25,048 nucleotides of DNA from a virus. This document shows, piece after piece, positions 8,026 to 15,574 of this stretch (position 1 is the first letter of the stretch; each line of letters starts with the position of its first letter). The stretch covers positions 1-25,048 of the IMG/VR virus record IMGVR_UViG_3300037840_000065; one strand, given 5' to 3'. The position numbers and the translations under genes are program-made. The notes beneath the pieces were generated by a model. That model did not search any database, was not told the origin of the DNA, and was given only the letters and a program-made list of their open reading frames with translations.

Positions 8026-8062
8026 GGGGCATCGAAGCGCCTGACACGCGCCACGATGCCCC
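8026..8062. promoter_or_regulatory. 37-base imperfect hairpin in the endonuclease/86-aa intergenic gap
   Basis: GGGGCATCG (8026-8034) is perfectly complementary to CGATGCCCC (8054-8062). Inside it, after a 2x2 internal loop, GCGC (8037-8040) pairs with GCGC (8048-8051) around a 7-base loop. No T-run follows on either strand, so it is not an ordinary intrinsic terminator. On the minus strand it lies 8 bases before the AGGAG of the 86-residue gene; on the plus strand it lies in the leader of the endonuclease gene. Possible roles are mRNA stabilisation, a processing site, or part of an endonuclease-related junction. Confidence 0.6.
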
Positions 8063-8072
8063 TGACCAGTTC

Positions 8073-8093
8073 CAAACCTGAAACCGAGGTTTG
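8073..8093 (+). promoter_or_regulatory. Hairpin overlapping the ribosome-binding site of the homing endonuclease gene
   Basis: CAAACCT (8073-8079) pairs perfectly with AGGTTTG (8087-8093) around a 7-base loop. The Shine-Dalgarno GAGG (8086-8089), 6 bases before the GTG start at 8096, is mostly inside the 3' arm. In T-even phages, RNA hairpins that sequester the ribosome-binding site are known to hold down homing endonuclease translation in some transcripts; the arrangement here is consistent with the same logic. Confidence 0.6.
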
Positions 8094-8095
8094 TC

Positions 8096-8731
8096 GTGGC
8101 TCACTGTAAGTCTACAACTTCCATCCCGCCTTTTCCATCCGACATCGACCGCGACTACTTCGGAGCGTGGCTCTCAGGCTTTGTGGACGGCGAAGGATGT
8201 TTTTACCTTGGCGTTCACAAACGAAAAACAAGTACCGATTCGGCACGAGCCTTTTTCCAAATCAAAGTCCGTGACGACGATGAAGCAATAATTCGACGCA
8301 TTCAATCGTTTCTGCAATGCGGATGGGTTAAATTGGTTGCTGATCCTGGCCGAAGTGGAAACCATCAACCGCAAGCTGTTTTCCGTGTGAATAGCATTGT
8401 TGATTGCTTCAAAATCATCACCCCGATATTTGAAAAATACCCCTTACTCGCCAAGAAAGCCGATGATTTTCGCATTTGGTCTGAGGCGGTTCGCCTGTTC
8501 TATACGGTCTCATGCCGTCCTCGTAAGCGACATGTTTTATTCGGAAAAGGAACCGTCACAAGATGGGAGAAAGGCGAATTTAATACCTACCTGAAATTAA
8601 GCAACTTGCTCCGCAAAGCCCGTGCGTATCGCAATCGTTCAGATGGTAGGACCGTCAGGATCGAGGTTCTTGACGAAATCAGGCAACTCGACCTTTGGAG
8701 CGCTCCCGATATGTTTGACCAACAGCCGTGA
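8096..8731 (+). CDS. Free-standing LAGLIDADG homing endonuclease (single motif)
   Basis: This 211-residue protein carries WLSGFVDGEGCF at 25-36, a textbook LAGLIDADG helix (LSGFVDGEG aligned to LAGLIDADG), with E33 at the metal-binding acidic position. A YPLLAKKADDF segment at 116-126 matches the KYPL..KK region typical of the LAGLIDADG_1 family. Only one motif is present, so the active form should be a homodimer with a near-palindromic target. The GTG start has GAGG 6 bases upstream. The gene lies on the plus strand inside a minus-strand virion operon, its DNA is AT-richer, and its last 93 bases are antisense to the end of the flavoenzyme gene: signs of invasion by a mobile endonuclease. No intein or intron boundary is visible, so it is free-standing. 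Confidence 0.88.
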   Translation: MAHCKSTTSIPPFPSDIDRDYFGAWLSGFVDGEGCFYLGVHKRKTSTDSARAFFQIKVRDDDEAIIRRIQSFLQCGWVKLVADPGRSGNHQPQAVFRVNSIVDCFKIITPIFEKYPLLAKKADDFRIWSEAVRLFYTVSCRPRKRHVLFGKGTVTRWEKGEFNTYLKLSNLLRKARAYRNRSDGRTVRIEVLDEIRQLDLWSAPDMFDQQP

Positions 8732-10120
8732 TGCTGTGTTAGCACTTATCAAAGCGCCATTCAATGTTGAGTCGAAAAAATAATCCCCAACAAGAAATAC
8801 GCCTGGACAATCTTCGCAAGGCTGGTGTTCGCCTTCCAGTTCTTCAACAGGCCATGAACCGGGCTGGGCATTCAAACTACCGAGATAGCGGTCCACCTGC
8901 GCCTCGACAAACTCGCCGGCAGCCTTAGCTGCCATGTCCGCCGGCATCGAATCCAGCACGTACCGGACAATGCACTCGTCAGACTGATTGTGCGAACACA
9001 TGAGTAAAGCATCTTGTCCGGCAATCAAGAAGCTCAGCACATGTCCGCGCGTACTGCGCCAGCGCGTGCTTTCGTCGTACACACACATGCCATTCATGAC
9101 ATCCATCATCCAAAACTCGCCCGGCATACCCATGTCCTGCCACCACATCGACCGGAACCGCATCGTCACGCGCAAATAGTGGGCAGGCAGGTCATAGTGA
9201 GCGCACACGCTGTGGATGGCCTCGCGCAGCTTCTCACCTTCCCACGCAATTTGCGAGAGCCAGTGGTTCGGCAGGCACACAATGACCTGATCGAAGTCTT
9301 GATGGCTGTCGCTATCATCGCTCTTGAACGCCACGCGATATTGCTCGCCGACTTTGCCGATGCCGCACACGCGCACACCGAGCCGCACGTCAGCCTTGAT
9401 CTTGCTCGCCAACGTCTTGGCAACTTTGCCGATGCCGCCGATGACGTGATAAAGCTGCATGTACTCGTCGTTGTCCATCAGCACGTTCTTGATGCCGTTC
9501 AAGCCGTTGCAGGTCCACGGCTCCGTAGCCAGGTCACTGTGAACGCTTGCTAGGATGTAGGCCCGTGCATCCGGGTTGTCCGGCAGTTCTTTGTGCAGGC
9601 ATTCCCAGAACGTCAGCGGCGCCCACGGATGCGAGTTGTCCGGCTGCCAGCGGTTCGCGTACTTGTCCAGCGGCATCAGTTCAGCTGCCCGCTTGTGGAA
9701 GCACTTGACGGCTTCGCGCGTCGGCTCATCGAGCGCATCGTAGTCCGGCAATGGCTTGTCGCCCATGACCACGCCGCCGCCGCTCATGTTCACCGTCTTG
9801 AGCCCGAGGTCGTCTTCGATGAGTGTCCGCAGCGGGTCTGCTTTCTTGCCGTGGTACTCGTACAGTTCGGCGACCCCGGCCTCGAAGCGCGTGCCGTCGC
9901 TGAACTTGTCCGTGCGAATCTTGCCGCCGAGTCGGTTGCTCGCCTCGAAGATCGTGACATGCACATCGGGCAAGCGCAGGTTGAGGATGTACGCCGCGAA
10001 TAAGCCGCCCGGTCCCCCGCCAATAATGGCAACGTGCGGATCGGAGCGCAGCCAGCGGCCCTCGCCGGCGCTGACCCAGCCTTTGCCAGGGGATTCTGAG
10101 CTGAAGCGTTCCTCAATCAT
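8639..10120 (-). CDS. FAD-dependent amine-oxidase-like flavoenzyme
   Basis: This 493-residue protein is an FAD/NAD-linked oxidoreductase of the amine oxidase/protoporphyrinogen oxidase type. VAIIGGGPGGLF (GGGPGG at 34-39) is the dinucleotide-binding loop, E59 in IFEAS is the ribose-binding acid and RLGGKIRT follows as usual. Near the C-terminus FLVGDYFFDSTLNGALISANTASRL carries the GD...S.NGA..S motif that closes the FAD site. The ATG at 10120 overlaps the stop of the minor head gene as ATGA; longer in-frame starts would lie deep in that gene. The substrate is unknown. Coupling to a head gene is unusual for an enzyme. The last about 20 residues extend past the usual family end and are antisense to the homing endonuclease, so the C-terminus may have been altered by that insertion. 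Confidence 0.85.
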   Translation of the reverse strand: MIEERFSSESPGKGWVSAGEGRWLRSDPHVAIIGGGPGGLFAAYILNLRLPDVHVTIFEASNRLGGKIRTDKFSDGTRFEAGVAELYEYHGKKADPLRTLIEDDLGLKTVNMSGGGVVMGDKPLPDYDALDEPTREAVKCFHKRAAELMPLDKYANRWQPDNSHPWAPLTFWECLHKELPDNPDARAYILASVHSDLATEPWTCNGLNGIKNVLMDNDEYMQLYHVIGGIGKVAKTLASKIKADVRLGVRVCGIGKVGEQYRVAFKSDDSDSHQDFDQVIVCLPNHWLSQIAWEGEKLREAIHSVCAHYDLPAHYLRVTMRFRSMWWQDMGMPGEFWMMDVMNGMCVYDESTRWRSTRGHVLSFLIAGQDALLMCSHNQSDECIVRYVLDSMPADMAAKAAGEFVEAQVDRYLGSLNAQPGSWPVEELEGEHQPCEDCPGVFLVGDYFFDSTLNGALISANTASRLLVKHIGSAPKVELPDFVKNLDPDGPTI

Positions 10121-12057
10121 TTGCACCACTTCCTTGGGATGCGGAGACGGATACCGCGAATACGTGGCTCTGGTATCACATCCATGAGCGACATATTGGC
10201 TCCGCGTGACGATTTGATCCACATTTCGCTTTGGTTCTTGAGCACCTGCCGTACTTGATCTATCGCGGCCTTTCGGCTGCGCGACTTGCCTGCAATTCCA
10301 AGAGACTGCACAGCAGCGGCCAACTGATCGTCGGGCAGTTTTGCAAGCGGTTGAACCGCATGCTCTATCAGTTCTGTCCCGACATTTCCGGTCTTGATGC
10401 CATCAAGGTATGCTTTCACGGACGCCACTGCGGTCTGACCTTCTTGTGATAGCACAGGTTGTTGCTGCTGTGCAGGTCGCTGTTGCGGCTTTGGCTTCGC
10501 GAGTCGCGCGACGGATTGCAAAATCTGTTCTCGCGTCAGCCCGGTCTCGGCAGCCATCTTGTTGAGGTATTCGGCTACGACAGTATCGTGTTGCGCCGGC
10601 GCTGTTTCTGGTTGCTGCTGTTGCTCGCCTGATTGTTGCTCACCAGTTCGCTTCCAAATCTTGCCGCCTTTTTCGCCCACTCCAACCTGTTTCCAATCTG
10701 GTCCGGGCGCTTGCGGACCATGCCATTCATCCCCGACCATGCCGAGACACGCTCCCCATTGTTCAAGCGACTGCATCGAAAGCTGAATCGACAGCGGCAC
10801 GCTTTCACGCACGAAGCCTGCTGGCGGTGAAAATGGCGGCATCGGCACGAACGCGGGCGGCGTTGGTTCCACGCCTGTGTCCAGCCAGCGCTGGGCTTCG
10901 GCCACACCTTCTTCGGCGGCTTGGCGCACGGTCATGGGTATCCACGAGCAGCGATCGTTAAAATCCCACGGCGGCCGAAAGGTCTGAAACACCGGGTCAT
11001 CCGTGCGGTAGACATTACTGCCATCAATACCGTGCTTCTCCAGAGCAAGATGGTTGTGCCGTACCCGTTGATCGTGAATAGCGTGGTAACTGCTGAACGG
11101 GAAGCCGCTCTTGATAAATGGATGGCGCAGCACGTTCATCTGCCCGTCCGAGAACGCCGACTGGATATTCGTGCGGAAGATGTTCTCCATGTGCGGTTCA
11201 CCGAGGAACGATTCCGCGCCCACAGTCGCCAGAGCCTTTTCCCGGAACGCCTCATAGTCAGCCCCCTGCGCCACGTTCTCGGCCAGCAAGTCCCGGATCG
11301 TCGTCAGCGTCTCTTCCGCATCCACGCCGGCCACCGTGAACGCCTTCGCTCGCGCCGCCGCGTCCAGGTTGTCGTAGGCCGCGCGGTCCATCACGTTCTT
11401 TGTGGACAGTTCGCGAGCCGCTTCCTCGATGATCGGATACTGCACGCGCCCAGGATCGTCTGCGCCAGGCACCGGCGGCACCACGACCGGCGCAGGCTGC
11501 GCGTCGATAGCGCTGCGCACATACTGCTGCTGGTCAGGCGGCAGGTTATAGATGCGCTGCTCGCGCTGCGTGGCAGGCAACGCTCTTAGACGCTCTAGGA
11601 GAGCCGTAGCGTCGTCAGGCGGTAAAGTTGCCGGTAAAGGTGCCGATGCGCCGGCTGGCGGCACAACAGGCACATGCTGGGCCACCTCGCGGGCGCCTTC
11701 AAGCAGCGCAGCTACCTGCGTGCTGCCGAGCAAGCTGGCGAGCTGTACGCGGTAGTTCTGCACGAACCTGACCATTGCCTGTGCGGACTCAGCAGGCTCG
11801 GGTAAGCGGATGGCGGCCTCCAGTTCGGCGCGGGCGGCGATGGAGAGGTCGCGGGCGGCGCGCAGGGCGCGGTTTAAGATCGACTGGGCACGCCGGTTGT
11901 AAATATCGTGGGAGAGGTACGCATCGACCGGCAGCTTTGGCAGTGGCGCCGGCTGCATCTCGACAGCCATTTCTGCCGCAAGCAGCGCTTCCCCGAGGTC
12001 AGCGCCTTCGTTTAGCGCTCGCACAAAGAGCGTTCTGTGCCACTCGGTTGCGGTCAT
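10117..12057 (-). CDS. Minor head protein, SPP1 gp7/Mu gpF-type head morphogenesis family
   Basis: This 646-residue protein has the hallmark core of the Mu F-like/SPP1 gp7 family at about 290-380: RTNIQSAFSDGQ (295-306), YHAIHDQRVRHNH (324-336), a DDP segment, and PPWDFNDRCSW (362-372). These proteins bind the portal and sit inside the head or help DNA entry. The N-terminal 200 residues are helical and Pro/Ala-rich. The core is followed by a Gln-rich linker (about 460-540) and a C-terminal helical module (LPDDQLAAAVQSLGIAGKSRS...) that resembles a small SAP-like DNA-binding unit; that part is a guess. The start overlaps the portal stop as ATGA, and the stop overlaps the flavoenzyme start as ATGA. 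The family call is strong; the tail-end module is uncertain. Confidence 0.88.
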   Translation of the reverse strand: MTATEWHRTLFVRALNEGADLGEALLAAEMAVEMQPAPLPKLPVDAYLSHDIYNRRAQSILNRALRAARDLSIAARAELEAAIRLPEPAESAQAMVRFVQNYRVQLASLLGSTQVAALLEGAREVAQHVPVVPPAGASAPLPATLPPDDATALLERLRALPATQREQRIYNLPPDQQQYVRSAIDAQPAPVVVPPVPGADDPGRVQYPIIEEAARELSTKNVMDRAAYDNLDAAARAKAFTVAGVDAEETLTTIRDLLAENVAQGADYEAFREKALATVGAESFLGEPHMENIFRTNIQSAFSDGQMNVLRHPFIKSGFPFSSYHAIHDQRVRHNHLALEKHGIDGSNVYRTDDPVFQTFRPPWDFNDRCSWIPMTVRQAAEEGVAEAQRWLDTGVEPTPPAFVPMPPFSPPAGFVRESVPLSIQLSMQSLEQWGACLGMVGDEWHGPQAPGPDWKQVGVGEKGGKIWKRTGEQQSGEQQQQPETAPAQHDTVVAEYLNKMAAETGLTREQILQSVARLAKPKPQQRPAQQQQPVLSQEGQTAVASVKAYLDGIKTGNVGTELIEHAVQPLAKLPDDQLAAAVQSLGIAGKSRSRKAAIDQVRQVLKNQSEMWIKSSRGANMSLMDVIPEPRIRGIRLRIPRKWCK

Positions 12058-13526
12058 GCTGCCTTCCGAAGTATCTGGCGTGCCAGCGCACGCGCCCGAT
12101 CCATGCTAGTCGCGTTGGCCAGCGAGAACAGTGCCGCCGGTGCGACCGGTGCGAACGGGTCAGCCGGCTGCGTGCCCGGCTTATTCTGTGCCGCAAACTG
12201 TTCAGGCGTCGGCGGTGCAGCTGCGTTGCCCGCGTTCGTGGTCTGCTTGTCCTGCTGGACCTGCTTCATCTTGTTCTTCGTCTCCAGCAGGCTCTTGACC
12301 TTCACGTCCCACCGCACATCACCGAAATTCCACCGCACCAACGGCGCTAGCACCTGCGCCACGAACAGGCGCAAGATCGCATCCGCAATCTTCTGCTGCG
12401 CAGCCAAGAAGCTTTCAAGCGGGATTTGCCGACCGCTGTAGCCAGAGCCGGTTTCGCCGGCTTGCAACAACTCCGGTGGCACGCCCACGCCATAGCTGAT
12501 CTGGTCTTGCAGGTACTTGGCATAGTTAATAAGCCCGTCCACGTCGATTGTGTGATCGGGCCATTCAATGCCCCATTTGTAATCGCCGCCTTGTTCGGTC
12601 GGATATTTTCCAGATGGTAAGCCGACAGCAGCGCCGGCTTTAATCTGCTCGCAGATTTGCCGCATTACGTCGCGCGCCCAGCGGCGCGGCCGTCCCTGTG
12701 AATCGAGCGCCGTCCCCGGCACCATCGGTTGCGCAGTCTGCACTGCTTCTTCTGGATAGCGACCAATTGGACCAGAAAATCCAAACCGATAGACGCCCGT
12801 GTCGATGACCGTCTCAGCCCCGTCCTTCCATCCCAGACGCCGCCACGGGCGCCACGCGCCGAATAGCTGACTCTGCCCATAGTAGATGTGGTAACGCGGA
12901 TCGTGAGCGTACCAGAGGCCCTTTGCAGGCACATCCCGCGATGCAAGCCAAAGATCGACCGCGCCGTTGACGGCCCGTTCGTTCTTCGCCTCGCGGATGT
13001 TCTTGATCCGCACCCCGACCGGCTTCGAGTCCTGGGTCAAGATATGCGCGTCCCGTGGCGCGAACTGGTGCAGATCGTCCCACTTGAGCTGCCCATAGTC
13101 ATCGACAAACAGGTTCTCGCTGCCGATCCAACCGTAATCGTAGCCGCCCTGAATCTTCGGAACTCCCCTGTCCCAAAATCGGTTGCACTGCTCAAGCACG
13201 AACTCGCCGACCTGCGGATTCTCCGCACAGACTGGCAAACCCATTTGATCGTCTGGATTTAGTGGGTTTGCCCCGCCCCAGAACTGTGCCCCTGAAATGC
13301 CGCTCTTGAAGTAGTTCAGTGCGTTGCGGACCATCGGGTGAATCAGCATCCGTTCGATGTCTCGGATGAGCCAGAACTGCGGCATCATGTCGCCATCGAA
13401 CGTCCACTCGGGGATCGTTGGCCGATAGCCTTCCGTCAACGGGTCGCCGGTCAGATTCTCCTGAATCTGCTGGCGTTCGGCCGTGCCGTTCTTCGACGGT
13501 GCATCGCCCCAAAGTAAAGACGGCAT
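12054..13526 (-). CDS. Portal protein
   Basis: This 490-residue protein has typical portal features: RDIERMLIHPMVRNALNYF near the N-terminus, a central beta part, a YGQSQLFGAWRPW segment, then YGVGVPPELLQAGETGSGYSG, and a long helix (SFLAAQQKIADAILRLFVAQ) followed by a Gln/Ala/Pro-rich C-terminal tail. Portals form the dodecameric DNA channel at the head vertex. The open frame extends to 13796, but the added part is an arginine/serine-rich shadow of the upstream gene. The ATG at 13526 lies 1 base after the upstream stop and has AGGGGA about 7 bases before it. The immediately following gene is a minor head protein, the classical portal partner. It lies after the tape measure region, which is unusual. 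Confidence 0.82.
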   Translation of the reverse strand: MPSLLWGDAPSKNGTAERQQIQENLTGDPLTEGYRPTIPEWTFDGDMMPQFWLIRDIERMLIHPMVRNALNYFKSGISGAQFWGGANPLNPDDQMGLPVCAENPQVGEFVLEQCNRFWDRGVPKIQGGYDYGWIGSENLFVDDYGQLKWDDLHQFAPRDAHILTQDSKPVGVRIKNIREAKNERAVNGAVDLWLASRDVPAKGLWYAHDPRYHIYYGQSQLFGAWRPWRRLGWKDGAETVIDTGVYRFGFSGPIGRYPEEAVQTAQPMVPGTALDSQGRPRRWARDVMRQICEQIKAGAAVGLPSGKYPTEQGGDYKWGIEWPDHTIDVDGLINYAKYLQDQISYGVGVPPELLQAGETGSGYSGRQIPLESFLAAQQKIADAILRLFVAQVLAPLVRWNFGDVRWDVKVKSLLETKNKMKQVQQDKQTTNAGNAAAPPTPEQFAAQNKPGTQPADPFAPVAPAALFSLANATSMDRARALARQILRKAA

Positions 13527-13527
13527 C

Positions 13528-14217
13528 TCAAAGTCCCCTGAGCAATCCTGGGCCGGTCGGTTGCGACTGCTGATCCGGCTGGCTCCACGGCACCTGCATC
13601 CCCGTGGGCAACTGCGCGTCCGCCCGAATATGCTCCCCGAGATTCGGCGGCGGAAGCTGCGGTTTCTTCGGCGGGATCGCCACGAAATACCATAACTCCC
13701 ACTGGTTGAAGAATAACGGCACGCCCGAGTAGTTCCCGACCACGCGGTTGCCCAAGGACCATTGTAGCTTGCCTGGTATCGCTGGCACCCCAGCAACTGT
13801 CTTCAAGCCAGGCACGGGAATTTGATAGCCGACGCGCAGCGCAAAGCCTTTCAGCACGAATTGGTACTCGCTCGTGGCCATGCGCTGCACGGTGTCCGTG
13901 AACTTGCCGACCGATGTCAGGTTGACGCCGTTGACGTTGTTGTCGAGGTTCACGTCGAAAGCGCCGGCAACGGCCAGCGTGTCGATGGCCTGCGGCACCT
14001 GCGGAAGCTGCTTATGCAGGACCATGCCCGCATCGAGATAGCATTCAATCCACATTTGGTATTCGAGAAAACTGTAGCGCGGGTTGACGACGTAGGGCAG
14101 CGTCAACCCTTTCTCGTTGACTGAGCCATCGTCTACGTCGGTTACGCCGAACTGAAAAGCGTTGTTCGGCGGGATGCCGGCAGTCGTGTTCGCGTCTTGG
14201 ATGAAGCGGTATGCCAT
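13528..14217 (-). CDS. Putative tail/virion protein (229 aa)
   Basis: The 229-residue product begins with the ATG at 14217, overlapping the previous stop as TAATG. It is beta-rich with many aromatic residues (RYSFLEYQMWIECYL, FFNQWELWYFVAIPP) and ends in a Pro/Gln-rich tail (KPQLPPPNLGEH...). No motif identifies it. Its position directly after the tape measure and a large beta-rich protein suggests a distal tail or tail-tip role; its position directly before the portal gene would also allow a head-tail interface role. Unrecognised family. Confidence 0.6.
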   Translation of the reverse strand: MAYRFIQDANTTAGIPPNNAFQFGVTDVDDGSVNEKGLTLPYVVNPRYSFLEYQMWIECYLDAGMVLHKQLPQVPQAIDTLAVAGAFDVNLDNNVNGVNLTSVGKFTDTVQRMATSEYQFVLKGFALRVGYQIPVPGLKTVAGVPAIPGKLQWSLGNRVVGNYSGVPLFFNQWELWYFVAIPPKKPQLPPPNLGEHIRADAQLPTGMQVPWSQPDQQSQPTGPGLLRGL

Positions 14218-15563
14218 TATGGCGCGCCCAACTGAAGATCGACAATCGCGTCTTGGGTCGGATCAAGGCTGTTCGGCAGGTTGCCGGTCCAGCCCTGGAT
14301 ATTGCGGACTGAGGTGACCCAATTCTGTCCGCCTTCCGTACCTGCCGTGCGCCACACGCCTGTAGCACGGAGAATATGGCTATAGGTCGTCATTAGTCGC
14401 CAAGACGCATGGAAGGTTATCGTTTTCTGATCCAGCGCAAACCCTTCATCGAAACCAAAATCAATCAGGATTACCCGTTGCTGATTGTTTTGGTTCGCCT
14501 GATTTGCTTGAAGCGCGTTGCCGACAGCAACCAGCGCTTGACCTACAGCAGGCTGGCCGGCAATACCAGCTCCCATATTGACCAGAAAGTTGAACACCGG
14601 ATTAGGCGCTGGTGGTCCAGGCTGTTGTGGATCGGCACCGTTGTTGCCAAGTGCTGCGATATTTCCGAACGCACCTTGCCCCATGCGGAATTGCAAGAGC
14701 GTAGCGAAGTGAAACCACGCGCCACGGCGTGGCAGACTCTTGGCAATCGTATATGTGTAGTTCAAGCTGCATATCCATTGCACAAGTCCCGGACCAGTCT
14801 TCGCTGGCCGCACCGTGAACCGTCCGCGCGCACTTGGACATCCCCACGGCAAGCCCTGCGGTGGCAGTTCTTCCGCAAGGAACTCCCATTCCATCGTGCG
14901 CTTGTCGCGCGAGACGTTGAATTCGCGGCGCTGAATCCGGAAGCGGGTCAAGTCTATCGTGTTAGCGACCTGATCCAGAAACTGCTGACGGAAAGCATCA
15001 ACGGTAGTCGTCACAGCGCGACTGTTCTGACTCGCGCGCGTCTCGCCTATCTCCATCGTGCCCTTGATGCTGTACGTGCTATATGCCTCATCGTCGTAGG
15101 TGATGGCGATTTCCTCATTGAACTGCACAAGCGGCCCGTTGCGGAACGCCGTCACCGGAATCGTGAACTTGACCTGCCATTTCACAATGGCCGACCGCGA
15201 TGCGCCAAGAGGTTGCAATTCCAGTATCTCCGGAATCGGCCCCCACGCTATGTCTTGCAGACCGCCCGGCTTGTTGACCGCGAACGATTGCCCGAATCCC
15301 TTGCCGCTGTAGGTCAAGATGCCGCCTTGAGCGCTAAGAAGCTGCCGCATCGCTGACACGGTGCCGTCAATCGTGGTCTGCCCGGTTTCTAGCGTCACGT
15401 AGCCATCGACCGTAAGCGTACACTCAATCGCCTTGATCGTGCGATTGGCGGCGTCCGGCAACTGTTTACACGACATCGACGTATGCTGCAACGACGAAAA
15501 CACGCAGCGGTTGTAATTCAAAACGCCGATGTCAGGCAACGGGGCTAATCCGGTCGTTGGCAC
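14217..15563 (-). CDS. Putative distal tail / virion protein (448 aa)
   Basis: This 448-residue protein starts at a GTG (15563) with a strong AGGAG 8 bases upstream; no ATG is as well placed. It follows the tape measure gene with an 11-base gap. The N-terminal two thirds are beta-rich (ECTLTVDGYVTLETGQTTI, RFRIQRREFNVSRDKRTMEWEF). A Gly/Pro/Asn-rich stretch with a hydrophobic NFLVNMGAGIAG segment and a Gln/Asn-rich run (about 310-370) precedes a final beta part. The place after a tape measure gene is usual for distal tail and tail-hub proteins, but no family is recognised, so the role is positional inference. Confidence 0.6.
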   Translation of the reverse strand: MPTTGLAPLPDIGVLNYNRCVFSSLQHTSMSCKQLPDAANRTIKAIECTLTVDGYVTLETGQTTIDGTVSAMRQLLSAQGGILTYSGKGFGQSFAVNKPGGLQDIAWGPIPEILELQPLGASRSAIVKWQVKFTIPVTAFRNGPLVQFNEEIAITYDDEAYSTYSIKGTMEIGETRASQNSRAVTTTVDAFRQQFLDQVANTIDLTRFRIQRREFNVSRDKRTMEWEFLAEELPPQGLPWGCPSARGRFTVRPAKTGPGLVQWICSLNYTYTIAKSLPRRGAWFHFATLLQFRMGQGAFGNIAALGNNGADPQQPGPPAPNPVFNFLVNMGAGIAGQPAVGQALVAVGNALQANQANQNNQQRVILIDFGFDEGFALDQKTITFHASWRLMTTYSHILRATGVWRTAGTEGGQNWVTSVRNIQGWTGNLPNSLDPTQDAIVDLQLGAP

Positions 15564-15574
15564 AGCAACGTCTC

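Noticed and set aside
8096-8731. Intein or group I intron carrying the LAGLIDADG domain
   Set aside because: The gene is on the strand opposite to the flanking genes, has its own ribosome-binding site, and no intein splice motifs or interrupted host gene are visible.
10921-11589. Plus-strand ORF (222 codons) opposite the minor head gene
   Set aside because: Composition is Arg/His-rich shadow; the opposite strand has the diagnostic gpF-like motifs.
12054-13796. Portal start at the far upstream end of the open frame
   Set aside because: The first 90 codons are an Arg/Ser-rich shadow of the upstream gene; the ATG at 13526 has a well-spaced AGGGGA and abuts the previous stop.
14409-15356. Plus-strand ORF of 315 codons opposite the 448-residue protein gene
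   Set aside because: Arg/Leu-rich shadow without ribosome-binding site; the minus-strand gene has a strong AGGAG and couples to its neighbours.
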